The notes beneath the pieces were generated by a model. The model had not been told where the DNA came from, did not search any database, and saw only the letters and a list, made by a program, of their open reading frames with translations. Position numbers and translations under genes: made by a program. A stretch of DNA of 64,000 nt. It comes from Medicago truncatula. Lineage: Eukaryota; Streptophyta; Magnoliopsida; Fabales; Fabaceae. Shown here in pieces: positions 47,231 through 60,049 of the stretch (the first letter of the stretch is position 1; each line of letters opens with the position of its first letter). Location: the NCBI RefSeq assembly GCF_003473485.1, contig NC_053045.1:45984494-46048493 (forward strand), in the 5' to 3' direction.

Positions 47231-48850
47231 ATGGATAAATCAAATTCTGTTCCATTTCTTTCTGTTTTTATTATACTTCTTCTTGTACATGTTTCTAATT
47301 CTCATGCAGCCCCATCAAGTGAGTCCATTTATGTCACTTTTCTTCAGTGTCTTAAAAACCATACTACCCAACCAAATCAAGTTTCCAACATAGTCTATTC
47401 CCAAACCAATGCATCATACACCTCTATTTTTCAAGCCTTTATTAGAAATGCTAGGTTCAACACCCCCTCCACCACAAAACCATTACTTATCATCACCCCT
47501 TTGCATGAAGACCAAGTACAAGCCACTGTTCTTTGCTCAAAAACCATTGGTCTTCATCTCAAAATTAGAAGTGGAGGTCATGATTTTGAAGGTATTTCGT
47601 ATATCTCTGATACTCCCTTTATTATCCTTGATATGTTCAATTTTCAAAACATCACCGTCGATATACAAAATGAGATTGCTATCATTCAAACCGGTGCAAG
47701 TCTCGGACAAGTATATTATAGGATATGGGAGAAAAGTAAAGTTCATGGCTTTCCTGCCGGCGTTTGTCCAACTGTTGGTGTTGGTGGCCATTTGAGTGGA
47801 GGAGGGTATGGTAACATGATGAGAAAATTCGGGTTATCTATTGATAATATTGTTGATGCTAAAATTATTGATGTCAATGGTAGAATTCTTGACAAGAAAA
47901 CTATGGGGGAAGATCTTTTTTGGGCTATTAGAGGAGGTGGAGGAGCAAGTTTTGGAGTTATCTTATCGTACACGGTTAAACTTGTTTCGGTACCAGAAAA
48001 GGTTACAGTTTTTCAAGTAGACAAGAGTTTGGAGCAGAATGCTACCGACATTGTTTTCCAGTGGCAACAAGTTGCGCCGCATACAGACGATAGGCTTTTC
48101 ATGAGACTAGTATTGCAGCCTGTGAATTCAAAGATCGTAAAGGGTAAGAAAACTGTAAGTGCTTCAATTCAAGCTATGTTTCTTGGAGGTGCTGATGAAC
48201 TTGTAACATTATTCGGGAAAGAGTTTCCTTTGTTGGGACTAAAGAAGGAAATATGCAAGGAAATGAGTTGGATTGAGTCTGTATTTTATTGGGCTAATTA
48301 CAATGATGGATCATCCTTAATTACACTTCTTGACAGAAGCCATTACAAAGTGCATTTCAGCAAAAGAAAATCTGATTATGTAAAGTCACCAATTCCTAAA
48401 GACGGATTGAAATGGATTATGAATAAATTGATTGAACTTGGAAAAGTTGAGCTTGTTTTCAATCCTTATGGAGGAAAAATGAGTGAGATATCCTCCGCAG
48501 CTACTGCATTTGCTCACCGTGCAGGGAATCTGTACAAAATTCAATATACTGCGAGTTGGGAAAATTCAGCAGCTGGTATGGAAAAGAGTTTTATAAGTCA
48601 GATTAGAATGATGTATAGTTACATGACACCATTTGTGTCCAAAAATCCAAGGAGTGCTTATTTGAACTATAGGGACCTTGATATTGGTATTAATGGTCAT
48701 GATAAGAATGCATACAATGATGGAGTGGTTTATGGAATGAAGTACTTTGGTGAAAATTTTGAAAGGTTGGTGAAGGTTAAAACTGCAGTTGATCCTGAAA
48801 ACTTTTTCTGGAATGAACAGAGTATCCCAACACTTCCAAGCAAGGTATAG
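47231..48850 (+). CDS. BBE-like FAD-linked oxidase, secreted (cluster gene 5)
   Basis: A complete intronless gene of 539 aa. The frame is open upstream but has no ATG before 47231, which begins the signal peptide MDKSNSVPFLSVFIILLLVH. FAD-binding residues are intact: SGGHDFEG with His117 and VCPTVGVGGH with Cys179. [17 protein letters not shown], the K-I-Q motif (YKIQYTASW) and NYRDLDIG are present. Phe119 replaces Tyr near the flavin, as in genes 2 and 4. The closing motif reads NFFWNEQSIP, with Trp where the other members have Arg (Lys in gene 3). It is the nearest relative of gene 4, but no equivalent of that gene's 3' exon was found downstream. The substrate is unknown. Confidence 0.96.
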   Translation: MDKSNSVPFLSVFIILLLVHVSNSHAAPSSESIYVTFLQCLKNHTTQPNQVSNIVYSQTNASYTSIFQAFIRNARFNTPSTTKPLLIITPLHEDQVQATVLCSKTIGLHLKIRSGGHDFEGISYISDTPFIILDMFNFQNITVDIQNEIAIIQTGASLGQVYYRIWEKSKVHGFPAGVCPTVGVGGHLSGGGYGNMMRKFGLSIDNIVDAKIIDVNGRILDKKTMGEDLFWAIRGGGGASFGVILSYTVKLVSVPEKVTVFQVDKSLEQNATDIVFQWQQVAPHTDDRLFMRLVLQPVNSKIVKGKKTVSASIQAMFLGGADELVTLFGKEFPLLGLKKEICKEMSWIESVFYWANYNDGSSLITLLDRSHYKVHFSKRKSDYVKSPIPKDGLKWIMNKLIELGKVELVFNPYGGKMSEISSAATAFAHRAGNLYKIQYTASWENSAAGMEKSFISQIRMMYSYMTPFVSKNPRSAYLNYRDLDIGINGHDKNAYNDGVVYGMKYFGENFERLVKVKTAVDPENFFWNEQSIPTLPSKV

Positions 48851-49652
48851 GGAACCTAACTGACAGAAGAAGAATTGAATAGTTTAATTTTATTTTTATC
48901 ATGAATGATAGGAGCCAAAGGCTCATTGGATAGTTGATTTCATATTAAATATTGTGTTTGAAATTTTTAATTGTATCATACTATTTGTTATTGACATACC
49001 AAGTTTGAGCTTAAAAATAAGTCTATGACAGTAATAGGTCGAGTCTAACCAAACTCACCGAAAAATAAGTTTATGATAGGTAACCCGCCTAACCGGTCAA
49101 GTTTGGACCTTAATATTTTGAACATATCAAACTTAGGATTTGCAAAGCTCAACTCTATTCCCACCTCAAGGAAGAAGGAACATAAGGGTTAAAGTGCTAA
49201 AAAAAGAAAGGGTTATAATCTCCTACTAACAAAATAACAACTAAAAAACTAACATCTATGGATTTTAGAAGAATTGTATACAGAAACAGTATTAAATTTA
49301 ACTTGTAGGAAAGTGAAGAAACAGTGTGATGATAGGAATAAGGATCAGAAAATTTAGTTGTCATACTTTTGTCGGTGTTTCTCTGTCATTTTCCATGTTC
49401 CCCAACTGAGTTTTAACAACCTTTGCATCATCATACCATTCCAAGACAATTGCTCTTTAGACGTTAGCTTAACGGTAGTTAACTTTTATTTGGATGAATT
49501 TTTTAAATATAGTAAACTGATTTAAAAAGTGACTCAACCGACCTAAAAATTAACGAACCACGGTTAACTTCCATTCGATGAGTGTCCAAGAGTAATCAGG
49601 GTGCCTAAAGAGCAATCTTCCATTATCAAATGCAATGCAATCACTTCTATAT
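48851..49652. other. 3' flank of BBE-like gene 5, no further gene
   Basis: AT-rich spacer up to the Mutator-like insertion. No coding region or repeat recognised. Confidence 0.45.
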
Positions 49653-50685
49653 GAATGTTGCTCTTCACCCAGCACATTTTGCTCGCGCCCTGCAGCCATG
49701 CCAAAAATGCCCTTGCGCAAGTTAAGTCACGCTGCATGACTTAACTTGCGCACCTTCTAACCTCTGTGTGACTTAAGTCACGCACCACGGGCCTATGCAC
49801 GAGTTAACTCACGCACGTTAGCCGGTGGTCACAACTGAAGAACAAACGTTTTTTGGACGGTGGTCAGGTTTTCGACCTTCAACCCACACGTTTTCTACAA
49901 ACTTTACACGTTTTTTTGACCACATTTATGGTGGTTATAACCTACACTATCATTTCCACCTATAAATACTCCTCCATACTTACCTATTTTCTCACACCAT
50001 CTCACTTTCTCCTCCTCACTCTCTCCCTCTATTTATCTTCTTTCTTTCTTTTTTTCAATATTCTCTTTGGGGGCAAAAGTGATCAAACTTCTTCGGGGTA
50101 AAATAGTGAGTAGCCGACTTGGGGAAGTGATCAACTCTTAGGATAAGTTTAAATCTGTTTTTTTTTACTCCATAAACTTTTTACTGTGGGTAAAAATATT
50201 CTTGTTGGGGTATAAAAAAATAAAATAAAAAAAAAGATTTAAATTTAGCCCAAGGATTGGTGATGTATTTTCCCCAAGAAGGCTCACTATTTTACCCTAA
50301 GATGATTGATTACTTTTTACCCCAAAAGGGAGAAAATAAGTAGAATAAATTAGTGAATTGGAATCAATTATTGTATCAATTATTGTATTGTATAAATTCT
50401 ATTAATAAAATGAGATATTGTTATATGCCTCAATTTTGTTCATTCCTTTTTATATTTGCTTTTATTTTATAATTCTATATTTAATGAATAAATATTAATT
50501 TAGTTCATTTACTTTTATTTATATTTGTATTTATTTAATGAATAATATCGATTCAATATTAATTTAATAAACATTAATGTATGAATAATTAGAATAAAGT
50601 AAATAAAATAAATTAGAATAAAGTAAATAAAATAATTTAGAATAAAGTTAATAAAATAATTTGAATTAAAATTGAAATTAAATAA

Positions 50686-50775
50686 ATTCGAATAAAAATT
50701 ATGATAGCGTGAATTCGAATAAATATTGTGATAGCGTGAATTCGAATAAAAATTGCGACAACGTGAATTCAAATA
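50686..50775. repeat. Tandem repeat, about 30-bp unit
   Basis: Units of the form GAATTCGAATAAAAATTRTG followed by ATAGCGT repeat three times with drift, inside the Mutator-like element. Confidence 0.8.
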
Positions 50776-50867
50776 AAAATTCGAATAAAAAGTCAATAAA
50801 TAACTTATATAGCTGATTCTCAGTAATACATGTTCTTATCATTACATTACATTACATTCCAGAATGT

Positions 50868-51131
50868 ACCTTCCAACTGCAATAATTATCTTACCATTGA
50901 ATAGGCAAATTCAAACTTGTTAAGCAGCAGGACTCCAGCATACGATTAACATCTTGAATGATGGTATTCAAGTGTCAAAAGAATGATGTGCATTCCTTGA
51001 CACTTGAATACCGGCATTCAAGATGCTTATAGAATGTTGGAGTAATGTCGATTAACAAGTTTGAATTGCCCCATCCATAGCAAGACAACTGTTGTAGTTG
51101 GAATGTGCATTTCAACTACAACAATTGTCTT
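50868..51131. repeat. Nested long hairpin inside the Mutator-like element
   Basis: GGCAAATTCAAACTTGTTAA near 50903 pairs with TTAACAAGTTTGAATTGCCC near 51053. Between them ATCTTGAATGATGGTATTCA and AAGTGTCAA pair with TTGACACTTGAATACCGGCA and TTCAAGAT. A second compact hairpin follows at about 51080-51131 (AAGACAACTGTTGTAGTTG with CAACTACAACAATTGTCTT). Confidence 0.8.
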
Positions 51132-51402
51132 ACCTTTGAATGGGGCAAATTCAAACTTGCCAAACAACATGACTCAAGCATTTCACCCCGCATTCATGTT
51201 TTCCTTTGAAAAGAATTCATGTTTTCCTTTGAGATTTTAGATGAGAAATGAGGTGCTCTGCCTTGTTTAAGATAGCACGTAGCGTTAGTTAAGTTGCGCA
51301 GTGATTAACACTTGCGGAAGTTAACTAGCGTAAGGGCATTTTTGGCATGACTGCAGAGTGCGAGCAAAATGTACAGGGTGAAGAGCAGAATTCCTCCTAT
51401 AT

Positions 51403-52303
51403 GGATGGATGACCCACATTCTTTTTAGACAATAAGACCACTCACATATTGGTTTGTACTACTCCATATAAAAAGAACCAGGTTAATAAGGGAATTTCTC
51501 TTTCCACTCTCCTGCCTTCTTGTGCACTCTTCGTAGTCCTAAAAATGTCCTTGGAATAGTTGGATGATATAATCTGAAATGAGGTTATAGAAGTTTTTTT
51601 TTTAACCGTATACGATAAGTAAGATTTGGTGGAAATTTTTTTTTTTTATTGGTCCGGATTCTAAAATCCGAAAAATAAAGATTTTGAATTTTATAATCCG
51701 TACACTTATATAATCTATTTTGAAACATCTTTAGGGTCGTTTGGATTATAAAATTCGAAAGTGTTTGTTTTTTTGGTATATATTCACCCTCTTGTGCTAA
51801 AAATCATGGGAAATAAAAGTTCAGATTATATAATTCAAACTGTATTAACTCAAAGACTGAGTTTGATCTTGTGAAAAATGGTTGAGACATTGAATTTTGC
51901 TATTAAAAAATCGGGAATCTCTTTCCTTTCAAATTATTCAAATGCAAGACACTCAGATACGGTGACAAATTCTTTTTGAATAATTGATAATCACCAAATT
52001 GCATAAAATGAGTGCAAACATCAACTGAGAGTGCAAACATCTTTTGTTTCTACAACATATTTTATTTTGATAAAAACTGAACAATCAAAAAAGGATGAGA
52101 TATTTCTTTCCAAAAATATTTTTTAAAAATTATGGCATGTTAGTCTTTATTGAAGAAAATAGGAAGTAAATTTTTTTCTTCTTCTTCTAATGAATTTCAA
52201 ATTCAAAATAAAACAGATTGTCTAAATTTTCAATCATTTGTGGCAGTGCCGACACCTCCTAGCTTTTTTATTATTTTTTTTAGAAGATCTATTTCATTAT
52301 TAT
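51403..52303. other. Intergenic, no gene seen
   Basis: AT-rich sequence without a supported gene or defined repeat. Confidence 0.45.
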
Positions 52304-52488
52304 TAGAGAAATTATATTTGTACAACCACTTTGTGACAATTTTTTGACAACTCTATCTTTCGTACTCACATTATGATTTTATTCTCTCTTTTCCTTTTTC
52401 TGTCTCTATTGTTTTGACCAATAGAAAGAGGGAAAAAAGAAGTTGTCATTATAGTTGTCAAAAATGGTCGTTTAAATATCACTACTCT
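52304..52488. mobile_element. Small foldback MITE, copy 1
   Basis: AGAGAAATTATATTTGTACA and TGACAATTTTTTGACAACT at the left pair with AGTTGTCATTATAGTTGTCA and AAATATCACTACTCT at the right. A relative lies at about 52678-52858. Confidence 0.6.
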
Positions 52489-52677
52489 TATTATTATGTG
52501 TAGTTTCGTCGTTTTCAAATGTTCACAAAAAAAAAGTGTTCATGTCTCTTTGTTATTTCGTACCAAAGTGTTTATGTCATGCCAGGTTGTTAGATTAACA
52601 AGTCAACATAGCTTCGAAAAGGATATGTAGACTCGACTAGTATTAGTTTATAAAAAATTATAATTGACTTTAGAAAA

Positions 52678-52858
52678 AGAGAAATGATATTTGAACAACC
52701 ATTTTTTACAATTTTTGTGACAACTTTCTTTCTCATACTTACATTATCTTTTTACTTTCTTTCTCTATTGTTTTGGTTTTTGTGTCACTGCCTCATTTCC
52801 TTTGTAAAATTTTGGTTATCACAAAAGTTGTCACATGTATGAATGTTCAAATAAAACC
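52678..52858. mobile_element. Small foldback MITE, copy 2
   Basis: AGAGAAATGATATTTGAACA and TTTTGTGACAACTTTC at the left pair with ATCACAAAAGTTGTCACA and GTTCAAAT at the right. Same family as 52304-52488. Confidence 0.6.
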
Positions 52859-54642
52859 GACCCAATCTTACAATTTGTCCCAACGCTAATGCAATGGGTC
52901 GTGTTTGGCCTGTTCAAAACAATAATCATGAACAAAAATTAGGGACAAGACAGTGATCAGGTTCGGTGGCATTTAGGATGGGGAGGGAGAATATTTTCCC
53001 ATCATGAGAAAGTACTATTTTTAACCATTGATATATTATTATTTTAACTGAATGGTTCAGATTCAATCAAACTTTTTCCTTGCAACCTATTAGCAACTTT
53101 TTGTAACAGATATGTAACAAAAATGATGACCCCACAAGTAATATTTTTTTATTATAATGCAATCTGGGCTTCTAGTTTTCTTGCTAAGAATGGGTCATGA
53201 AAGTAAATTTTTCGTTAATTACAAGGCTACTTAAAATAAAATGATTAAGCTCTTTGAGCGATTTCTTTTACAGCTATAATTTTGTTTTTAATCTGTGTTA
53301 ATTCCTTCATGAAAGAGTTGCGTGTATTTTATTTTACCAATTATTTTTTGGTAAAGTTTTATCAATGTTATTTATTCTGCCATTGATATGACAGTCTGTA
53401 TTATTTGTTTTAAAAAAATCCTTTATTGTATTTGTATTTATTTTTTAAAATGAATTTGAAAATGAACCCAGAAGATAAATATAACAATGAACACAACAAG
53501 GTAGCATTGAACCCATGATGAACTCATGTTATAAATCCAAAATTGAAGAAGAAGAAAAACGACAATTTTGTTTTTGAAAAAGGCCAAACTACATCTTTCC
53601 ATCAAACCAAGAACACCTAAATTGCAAGAAGATTATTTTCAAACTACCAAAAGCTAAACAACCATTAAACTTTTGAGTGCCACCACAAGGATTTTAACGA
53701 CATCATCCTCCTCTTATAATCAAATACAATATAATTGAAGATTGGAGCAAGCACTCTCTTGGTGGTATCTTCAAAATAAAAACACGTGAATTACACATCT
53801 ACCATAAAACGGAATCAACATTTATAAGTAACCCATAGAAGAAGATGTCATTTATGTGTTGGTGAGAGAAGAGAAAGGGAAAAAAGGTTGTAAGAGAGGA
53901 AGGAATTTATGGATCTAACAGAAGAAAAATGGCGAGGAGATAATAGAACTTAGGAAATAAGATTACAACACATTTTGATACTGGTTTATGTTAGATGATA
54001 CCAAGATCTGGAAGATGATTGTGTGAGACATTAATGTGAAAGAAAAGTGGCAGATCTATGTTCCAGAGAAATGGGTATTTCGGAACAAAAAAAAAACAAG
54101 AAGATAAAGGACATAAGGGTCAAATACACGCCCAAATAAACAGGGGTGTAGAACAAAAACATTTGGCAGCTGGGAGGTGTAAAACTAACTCATTAAAATA
54201 AATTAAATAATTTATCATTATTTTTTATTCTAATATGTTAAACAAAGTGAAACAGCCACCTGCCCAGAAAAATGTGAGTTTCCCATGGTGGAAAAGTATT
54301 CCTTTGATCTATCCTAAATGCCACCATCAGGTTCGGTTCACCTCACAAGTTACCCGTCCCAATTTACTTTGCAGACATATGTTTTTAAAAATATTATTTT
54401 ATAACACTAACTTACTTTACTCTATTCTTTCACATATAGACTTATACTTCCTAATTCATTAAGATACGTTTGCACTCTTTAGGCTCATGCTAGGATCACA
54501 TGCAACATTGTGATAACATGTCATTTGTATACCTCCATCATATCTAAGTTAAAAGACTTTACAGACCACCGGCTTTGCAAGGGTTGAGTTAAGCCAAACT
54601 CAAATATTAAGATAAGTGGGAGATGCTTAGGTTTCTTAATTA
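52859..54642. other. Intergenic, no gene seen
   Basis: AT-rich sequence with only short chance open frames. Confidence 0.45.
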
Positions 54643-54921
54643 CTCCCTCCGTCTCCATATCTAAGTCCTCTTTGGTTTTTTCACATTTCTTAAGAAAATT
54701 TGTTAGTGTAATTAATGTGTCTATTTTGTGTGTTAATATTATCAAATTGTCATTTGTTTGTATGTGTAATTAATTTGATTTTTCATATTTCAAGGCAAGT
54801 TAGTAGTATTAATTAGGGGTATGTTCAGGAAAAAAAAATGTATCTAGTAATTTGAAAAGGAGTTTACATTTATGGATAAAAATAAAGTCAAATGGATGCT
54901 TAAATATAGAGACGGAGGGAG
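54643..54921. mobile_element. Stowaway MITE with TA target duplication
   Basis: The left end CTCCCTCCGTCTCCATATCT and right end AGAGACGGAGGGAG are inverted repeats with the classical Stowaway sequence, flanked by TA on each side (54641-54642 and 54922-54923). It is 279 bp and non-coding. Confidence 0.92.
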
Positions 54922-54978
54922 TATTTGATCAAAGATTCGATCACCAACAAAATATATTAGAAGAGGATAACCCCTTAA

Positions 54979-55368
54979 GGCTTTGTTTGGGAGTTTGGAG
55001 GGGAAGGGAAGGAAAGGCTTTGAGGGGTGCAAAATATGAGGGAAAATAGAGAAATCTTTCAAAAAATTTAAAAGAGTAGTTTTTTAGAGAATGATAAATT
55101 AATGCATATGATTACTTTATTTTTAATTTTAAAAATATTATAACAACATAAATTAAATTTGAAGAATTCTTATTAACCCTCCAAAACCCCTCAAAACCCT
55201 CCTCCAATACAATTTTTTAGTTCCTCCAAATGAGAAGGGTTTTGTATTATGAAAAAAAGTTAACCCCCCAAAGCCCTCCTCTTCCATTTTCCTCTATTTC
55301 TTCCACTTACTTATTCCTTTTTTCTCAAGCCTTCCCCTCCCTTCCCCTCCAAACTCGCAAACAAAGCA
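54979..55368. mobile_element. Harbinger/Tourist-type MITE with TAA target duplication
   Basis: GGCTTTGTTTGGGAGTTTGG at the left pairs with CCAAACTCGCAAACAAAGCA at the right. Inner arms (GGGGAAGGGAAGG and CCTTCCCCTCCCTTCCCC) also pair. TAA lies at both borders (54976-54978 and 55369-55371). It is 390 bp and non-coding. Confidence 0.85.
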
Positions 55369-55371
55369 TAA

Positions 55372-58300
55372 ATGAATCTCAATTTCCTAGATGATTAATC
55401 TACATAGTTCCACATAGGGATATATTGGTTATAAAGAAAAAGTAAGTAAGTCTTCATATAATTCTGCTTGAGTTTGTAGCAAAAAAGATTCACGAGATTG
55501 ACTAATTAGTGGATTTTAAAGTGGTGGACGAAGCCCTTGGGGAAAAGTTGGTGGAGACATGAATTACAGAAACTAGTGTATTAGATAGATGGGTCAACAA
55601 TGCTTGTGTAACAAGTTAGGTGCGTGATTTGAGCTGAAAATTTAGACACTATAAAGCTATATGGTGTTCTATATTACTGTATAATTGATTTCATTGGAGT
55701 AACCAAAATAAATTAAGATATGAAATATTGTTTTTTGAACAAATATTAAGATATGAAACTGAATTTTAACTTAAAATAAGAATGTGGAACTTTCGACTCT
55801 AAAATCTATATGAGTGTATTTAAATATAAATTACACTACATTTAAATCATTTTAAATAATTTTACGGCAAAAACAAACATAAGGAGAAAAACACTTTTGA
55901 CCTTTTATTTTATTTTCCCTCTTTTCATGAGTTTGAAAATATAACTTAACCCACGCAAGTTGAATTCTAAGTATGAAAGCAGAAAATGGTTGGTTCATTC
56001 AGTCTTTGCTTCATGCGCATTAATAAGCGGCAGTAAACTTAGGTGCTTAATGAGGAAAACAAACAACCATTGTCGATTCTTAGTCGCATGCTGAAGGTTC
56101 AACTTGCACATGTTAAGATCTTCATAATTCAATTTCAGTTGAAAACAATTGGATCAACCCATGTGGGGAACCAAAAAACTTATGGTGGTAATAAATTCAA
56201 TGAGAATAACATCACACACATTTTTTTTTTTGAAATAAAGGATGAATTATATTAAATCAATAATTCTTGGAAATAAAATTATTCATAGACTACTAAAGAT
56301 TGCATAGATTAATGTAAATAATGCAAGTAGCATTAATATTTGGAGAGGAAAACTTAAGAAATATTTTTTTTTTTTATGGGTACTCAAACCCAATACAATA
56401 GAAATCTTCGCATGCAAGCGTTTAAATATGTTAAAGGAGAAACGTATCATTGAAAAGGTTTGTATTCCCTTTTTTTTTTTTTTTTACCTTCTCTACAAAT
56501 GAACCAATTGCATGAAAGACCTTAATGTAACTCACCACTCCATTAACACTACAAGCACCCCTTTGAATATTACAACATTTCTAGATAATCACAACACACA
56601 GTAGAAACCAAATTAAATATCTCATCCTATGCAATTTTTTTCTTCTTCTTTTATATAGACTCGAAAGCTCAAAATATGTGAAACAATGATATAATAAGGC
56701 ACTTTCAACTCACCCAACAGTGAATTGAAAAATAAACTCCTATTTATGTGATAGGTTATAAAAAAATATAAATAAAAAACTTCATTTTAGTAGAGCAATG
56801 TTTATAATTAATTGTTAGATTAACATGTTTCTTTCTTCACCGAGACCTTCGACTTTTTTAACCTTTAACTCAACTGATCGAGCTATCCTACCCCACACCC
56901 AAGGCCGTTCTTTGTGGAGCGCAAAGAGTTCAACCGATCTAGGCCTCTCAATGTGATGGGTCTCAAGAAAAAATTATTGCTCAATATCCCCACCCCCACT
57001 CAAAAAAGAAAAATAAACATGTTTCATGATTCAATTTCTAAGTAAAAAATCATATTTCATGTTTCTTTTTCTAAGTTAAGAAACATGTCTTTAGTAAAAA
57101 TAATTGTTGATTTTGATTTTGGGGTTAATAATCATTATACGAGTGTTATTTTCAATTTAAATAAAATATTAATCTTTTAAAAAAATTGTGCGTTTTTTTT
57201 ATTTTTTTATTAAAGGACTATTATTATTATTATGAGAATCAAGCCTTCAGTTTCATATGGACGGCCCTGCCCACACCTTAGATATACTAGGGGGTAACAA
57301 TGTGGATATTAAAATTGGTAAGTTACAACTCAGTATGTGACCTTATCCATGAAAAGAATTCAATGATTTAGAAGAGCGTTACGAAAGGTTGACGTACTGC
57401 TTACCTCAAAAATTAATTAATTTTCGAATTTTCCACTTTTTTTTTTCCGTCTTGCATATGGAATAAGAATCGAAAATTGAAGGTCATACACAAAAGAAAA
57501 CTTTATTCTTGTGTACAAAAAGCAAAACGTGAATGAAAGAAAGAACAGAATTTTGATCAAGAAGACGTTAACATTTTGAGATTAATTTAATCAAACCATA
57601 TCAAATTGGATTTTGGACTAGACAAGAGGGGTACCACCCTTAGAAAGAACTAAGTGAAAGATGTAACTAATAACAAAAGCCACATTTGCTTTATTAATTA
57701 ATTAACTGTTTCTTTTGCTGGCTAACTTTTTCACTTTATTTCTTTTTCAATGATCTTTATTTGTTGTCGTTTTGTGGCTTTCAGCTGAAAACTCTTGCTT
57801 GTATCTTTGTCAATTTTCAATGACAAAGACAACATTTGGTTTGCACATGCTAGCCTAGCTAGTGCATGCATTATATAAATAATGAAGAAGACTATAGTAC
57901 ATAATATAAACGCCCCAACGTGTCTTTGAAGAGTAAAAAGAAAAGGACCCATTTAGTTTAAAATGCATGATTAATTCTCAGTTAATCATACAGTTAAAAG
58001 AAAAGACTCCGCCTAACAAGTCTAGTCTCCTTAATTTTATGTAAAAATATTTGCTTTATTTTTTGACCAAAAAGATATTTGCTTTATTATGTAAAAAAGT
58101 CTTTGAGAATAAAACAATGTTGATCTTTTTTTAGTGAAAGTGGTTTGATTAAGTACTCCATTTAACATCATTAAATATTACTTAATTTTTTTTTTTTGAC
58201 AAACTTTAAATATTACTTATTGTAACACCCCTTTAAGATGAGTTCATCATATTTTATTAAAAATAAATGATATTTGATACAATACATTAATAAAACATAA

Positions 58301-59649
58301 ATTTAAAGTCGTTAAAAAAAATGATAAATTTGTGATCAAACTTACCACATCCATTTAATAATATAAAATAGCTCACAACATTTAGGGTTATAGTATAAAA
58401 TAACATTTACGGTTCTGAGAGTGTCATATAATTAGTTGCAGTCTTTATGACCAATATCCAATTTTACTCTAAATAGACATTGTAATTTTTTGAGTGAATT
58501 ATCATTAGATTGTGTACTTGCATAGTCTTAGCCACGTACTTGCTCTGTAAAAGTTATTATGACACAGAAAGCTGCATGGTAAAACTGAAACAAGGACTTG
58601 TGCGGATTATGTACTACTAATACATAGAAAGCCAAGGGGAGAAAACAGAGTTCCACTGGCTTATGCATGCTAACCGGTTCATGAAGTTTTGGATAATTTT
58701 GTCTTTCCAAATAATTTATTAAAGGTTTAAATGCAATGTTTGTTCTCCTTTTTATTTTTTTATTTTTTTTTATTTACTGATTTGGTCTTCTGTTTAAAAA
58801 TTTGATCAAAATTATCAAATTTACGTTTATGATCCTTTAAGTTTGACAGATTTAAAATTCTTTTTTTAACTTGTGGTCCTTTAAATTTGACAATTTTTTT
58901 GTCAAACCTTTGTCATTTTTTTTCTTTTTAAATTGATCATATATGTTACATTTTTTTTTTTGCATCATTAGTCTTTAAATTATATTCCATTCATCGTAAA
59001 TTATAAGTAAAAAAAATCATTTCACACTTATTAAGAAAACTAAAGCATGATAATTTTGAGTATAGTTTCTTGTGTTCTACTTTAAATTAGTTTCATCAGA
59101 AGGTGTAAAATAAATTTTCATTGATTATTTGTTATGGCAAAAATGTGAGGGAGAACAAACTAAATGCAATTTTCATTTAATTTCATTTTGGAAAAGATGA
59201 TTTTTTTGAAATAACATAATTAAGGATGACAAAAAAAATAAAGTTTTTTTGCTTATAATTTGCGATAAAGAAAATAAACTTTTTTTGCTTAAAATTTAGA
59301 ATGGAAAAAATATTTCTCTCGCACTATTATCTTTTAGCTTACATTTTATGATTTTCTTTATAACAACTCTTATTCTACAACTAGAGATGATTGACATTTA
59401 AGTGTCCATTCATCACATCTCTCACTAGAGATGGACAATTCATTCTATTGCTTTAAATGAAGACATTACCAAAAAAAATTAGATACTATCATTAGAAAGT
59501 TTTTGAACTTGTGATTTTAGATTTAAATAAAAGAAAGTGAATGGGGAAAGGAAGTGACAAACTTGATAAGTCTACAAGAGTTATTTAATATTGATGTGTT
59601 ATGAATACTTTTTTTAACAAACTTGTTAAAAATATAGAGTGTAAACATA
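55372..59649. other. Gene-poor AT-rich region
   Basis: About 4.3 kb with poly-T runs and short chance frames. TGTAACACCCC near 58219 could be the start of an eroded LTR, but no end was found. I see no gene. Confidence 0.45.
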
Positions 59650-59657
59650 CCAATTCA

Positions 59658-60041
59658 TAATGGCGGAGCCAGAAAAAAATGTCAGGGTAGGCCACTAAAA
59701 TTAACTATTGAAAAATTATTTAAAGTATCGCAAATTAGACCTATAATTGAATTATTTAAATTTTTCGGATGGGCCACTACACCAATTTGCGGGAATTTGG
59801 ATCAACCGAAACCTAAAACCGACATAAAATTGTATAAAATCTCACAAAATAGACCTATAATTGAATTATTTAAATTTTCGGGTGGGCCACTACACCACTT
59901 TGCAGGAATTTGGATCAACAAAAACATAAAATTGATACAAAATTGCATAAAATCTCGCAAAATAGACCTATAATCGTTGATTTTTTTAATTTTTCCGGGT
60001 GGGCCGTGGCCCACCCCAGCCCATGAAGGGCTCCGCCAGTG
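59658..60041. mobile_element. hAT-type MITE with exact 8-bp target duplication
   Basis: The ends TAATGGCGGAGCC and (complement) CACTGGCGGAGCC are inverted repeats in the hAT style. CCAATTCA flanks both sides (59650-59657 and 60042-60049). Inside, a unit containing AATAGACCTATAAT, TTATTTAAATTTTYCGG and GGGCCACTACACCA is repeated, so the element carries an internal duplication. It is 384 bp and non-coding. Confidence 0.9.
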
Positions 60042-60049
60042 CCAATTCA

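Larger units (their letters stand above)
49653..51393. mobile_element. Non-autonomous Mutator-like element, 1.74 kb
   Basis: Terminal inverted repeats of about 75 bases are clear. The left reads GAATGTTGCTCTTCACCC, then CATTTTGCTCG and GCCATGCCAAAAATGCCCTT; the right end is the complement with few changes. The flanks CTTCTATAT (49644-49652) and CTCCTATAT (51394-51402) form a 9-bp target duplication with one mismatch. Inside, CTATAAATACTCC near 49961 and the CT-rich sequence after it look like a promoter and leader. The only open frames are short, with no transposase. A 30-base tandem repeat lies at 50686-50775 and a long hairpin at 50868-51131. Confidence 0.8.

Noticed and set aside
49853-50101. 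Open frame of 82 codons in the Mutator-like element
   Set aside because: It runs through the promoter-like and CT-rich leader sequence, and the hydrophobic run is explained by T-rich DNA.
58219-58400. TGTAACACCCC as the start of another solo LTR
   Set aside because: No matching CA end or target duplication could be found downstream.
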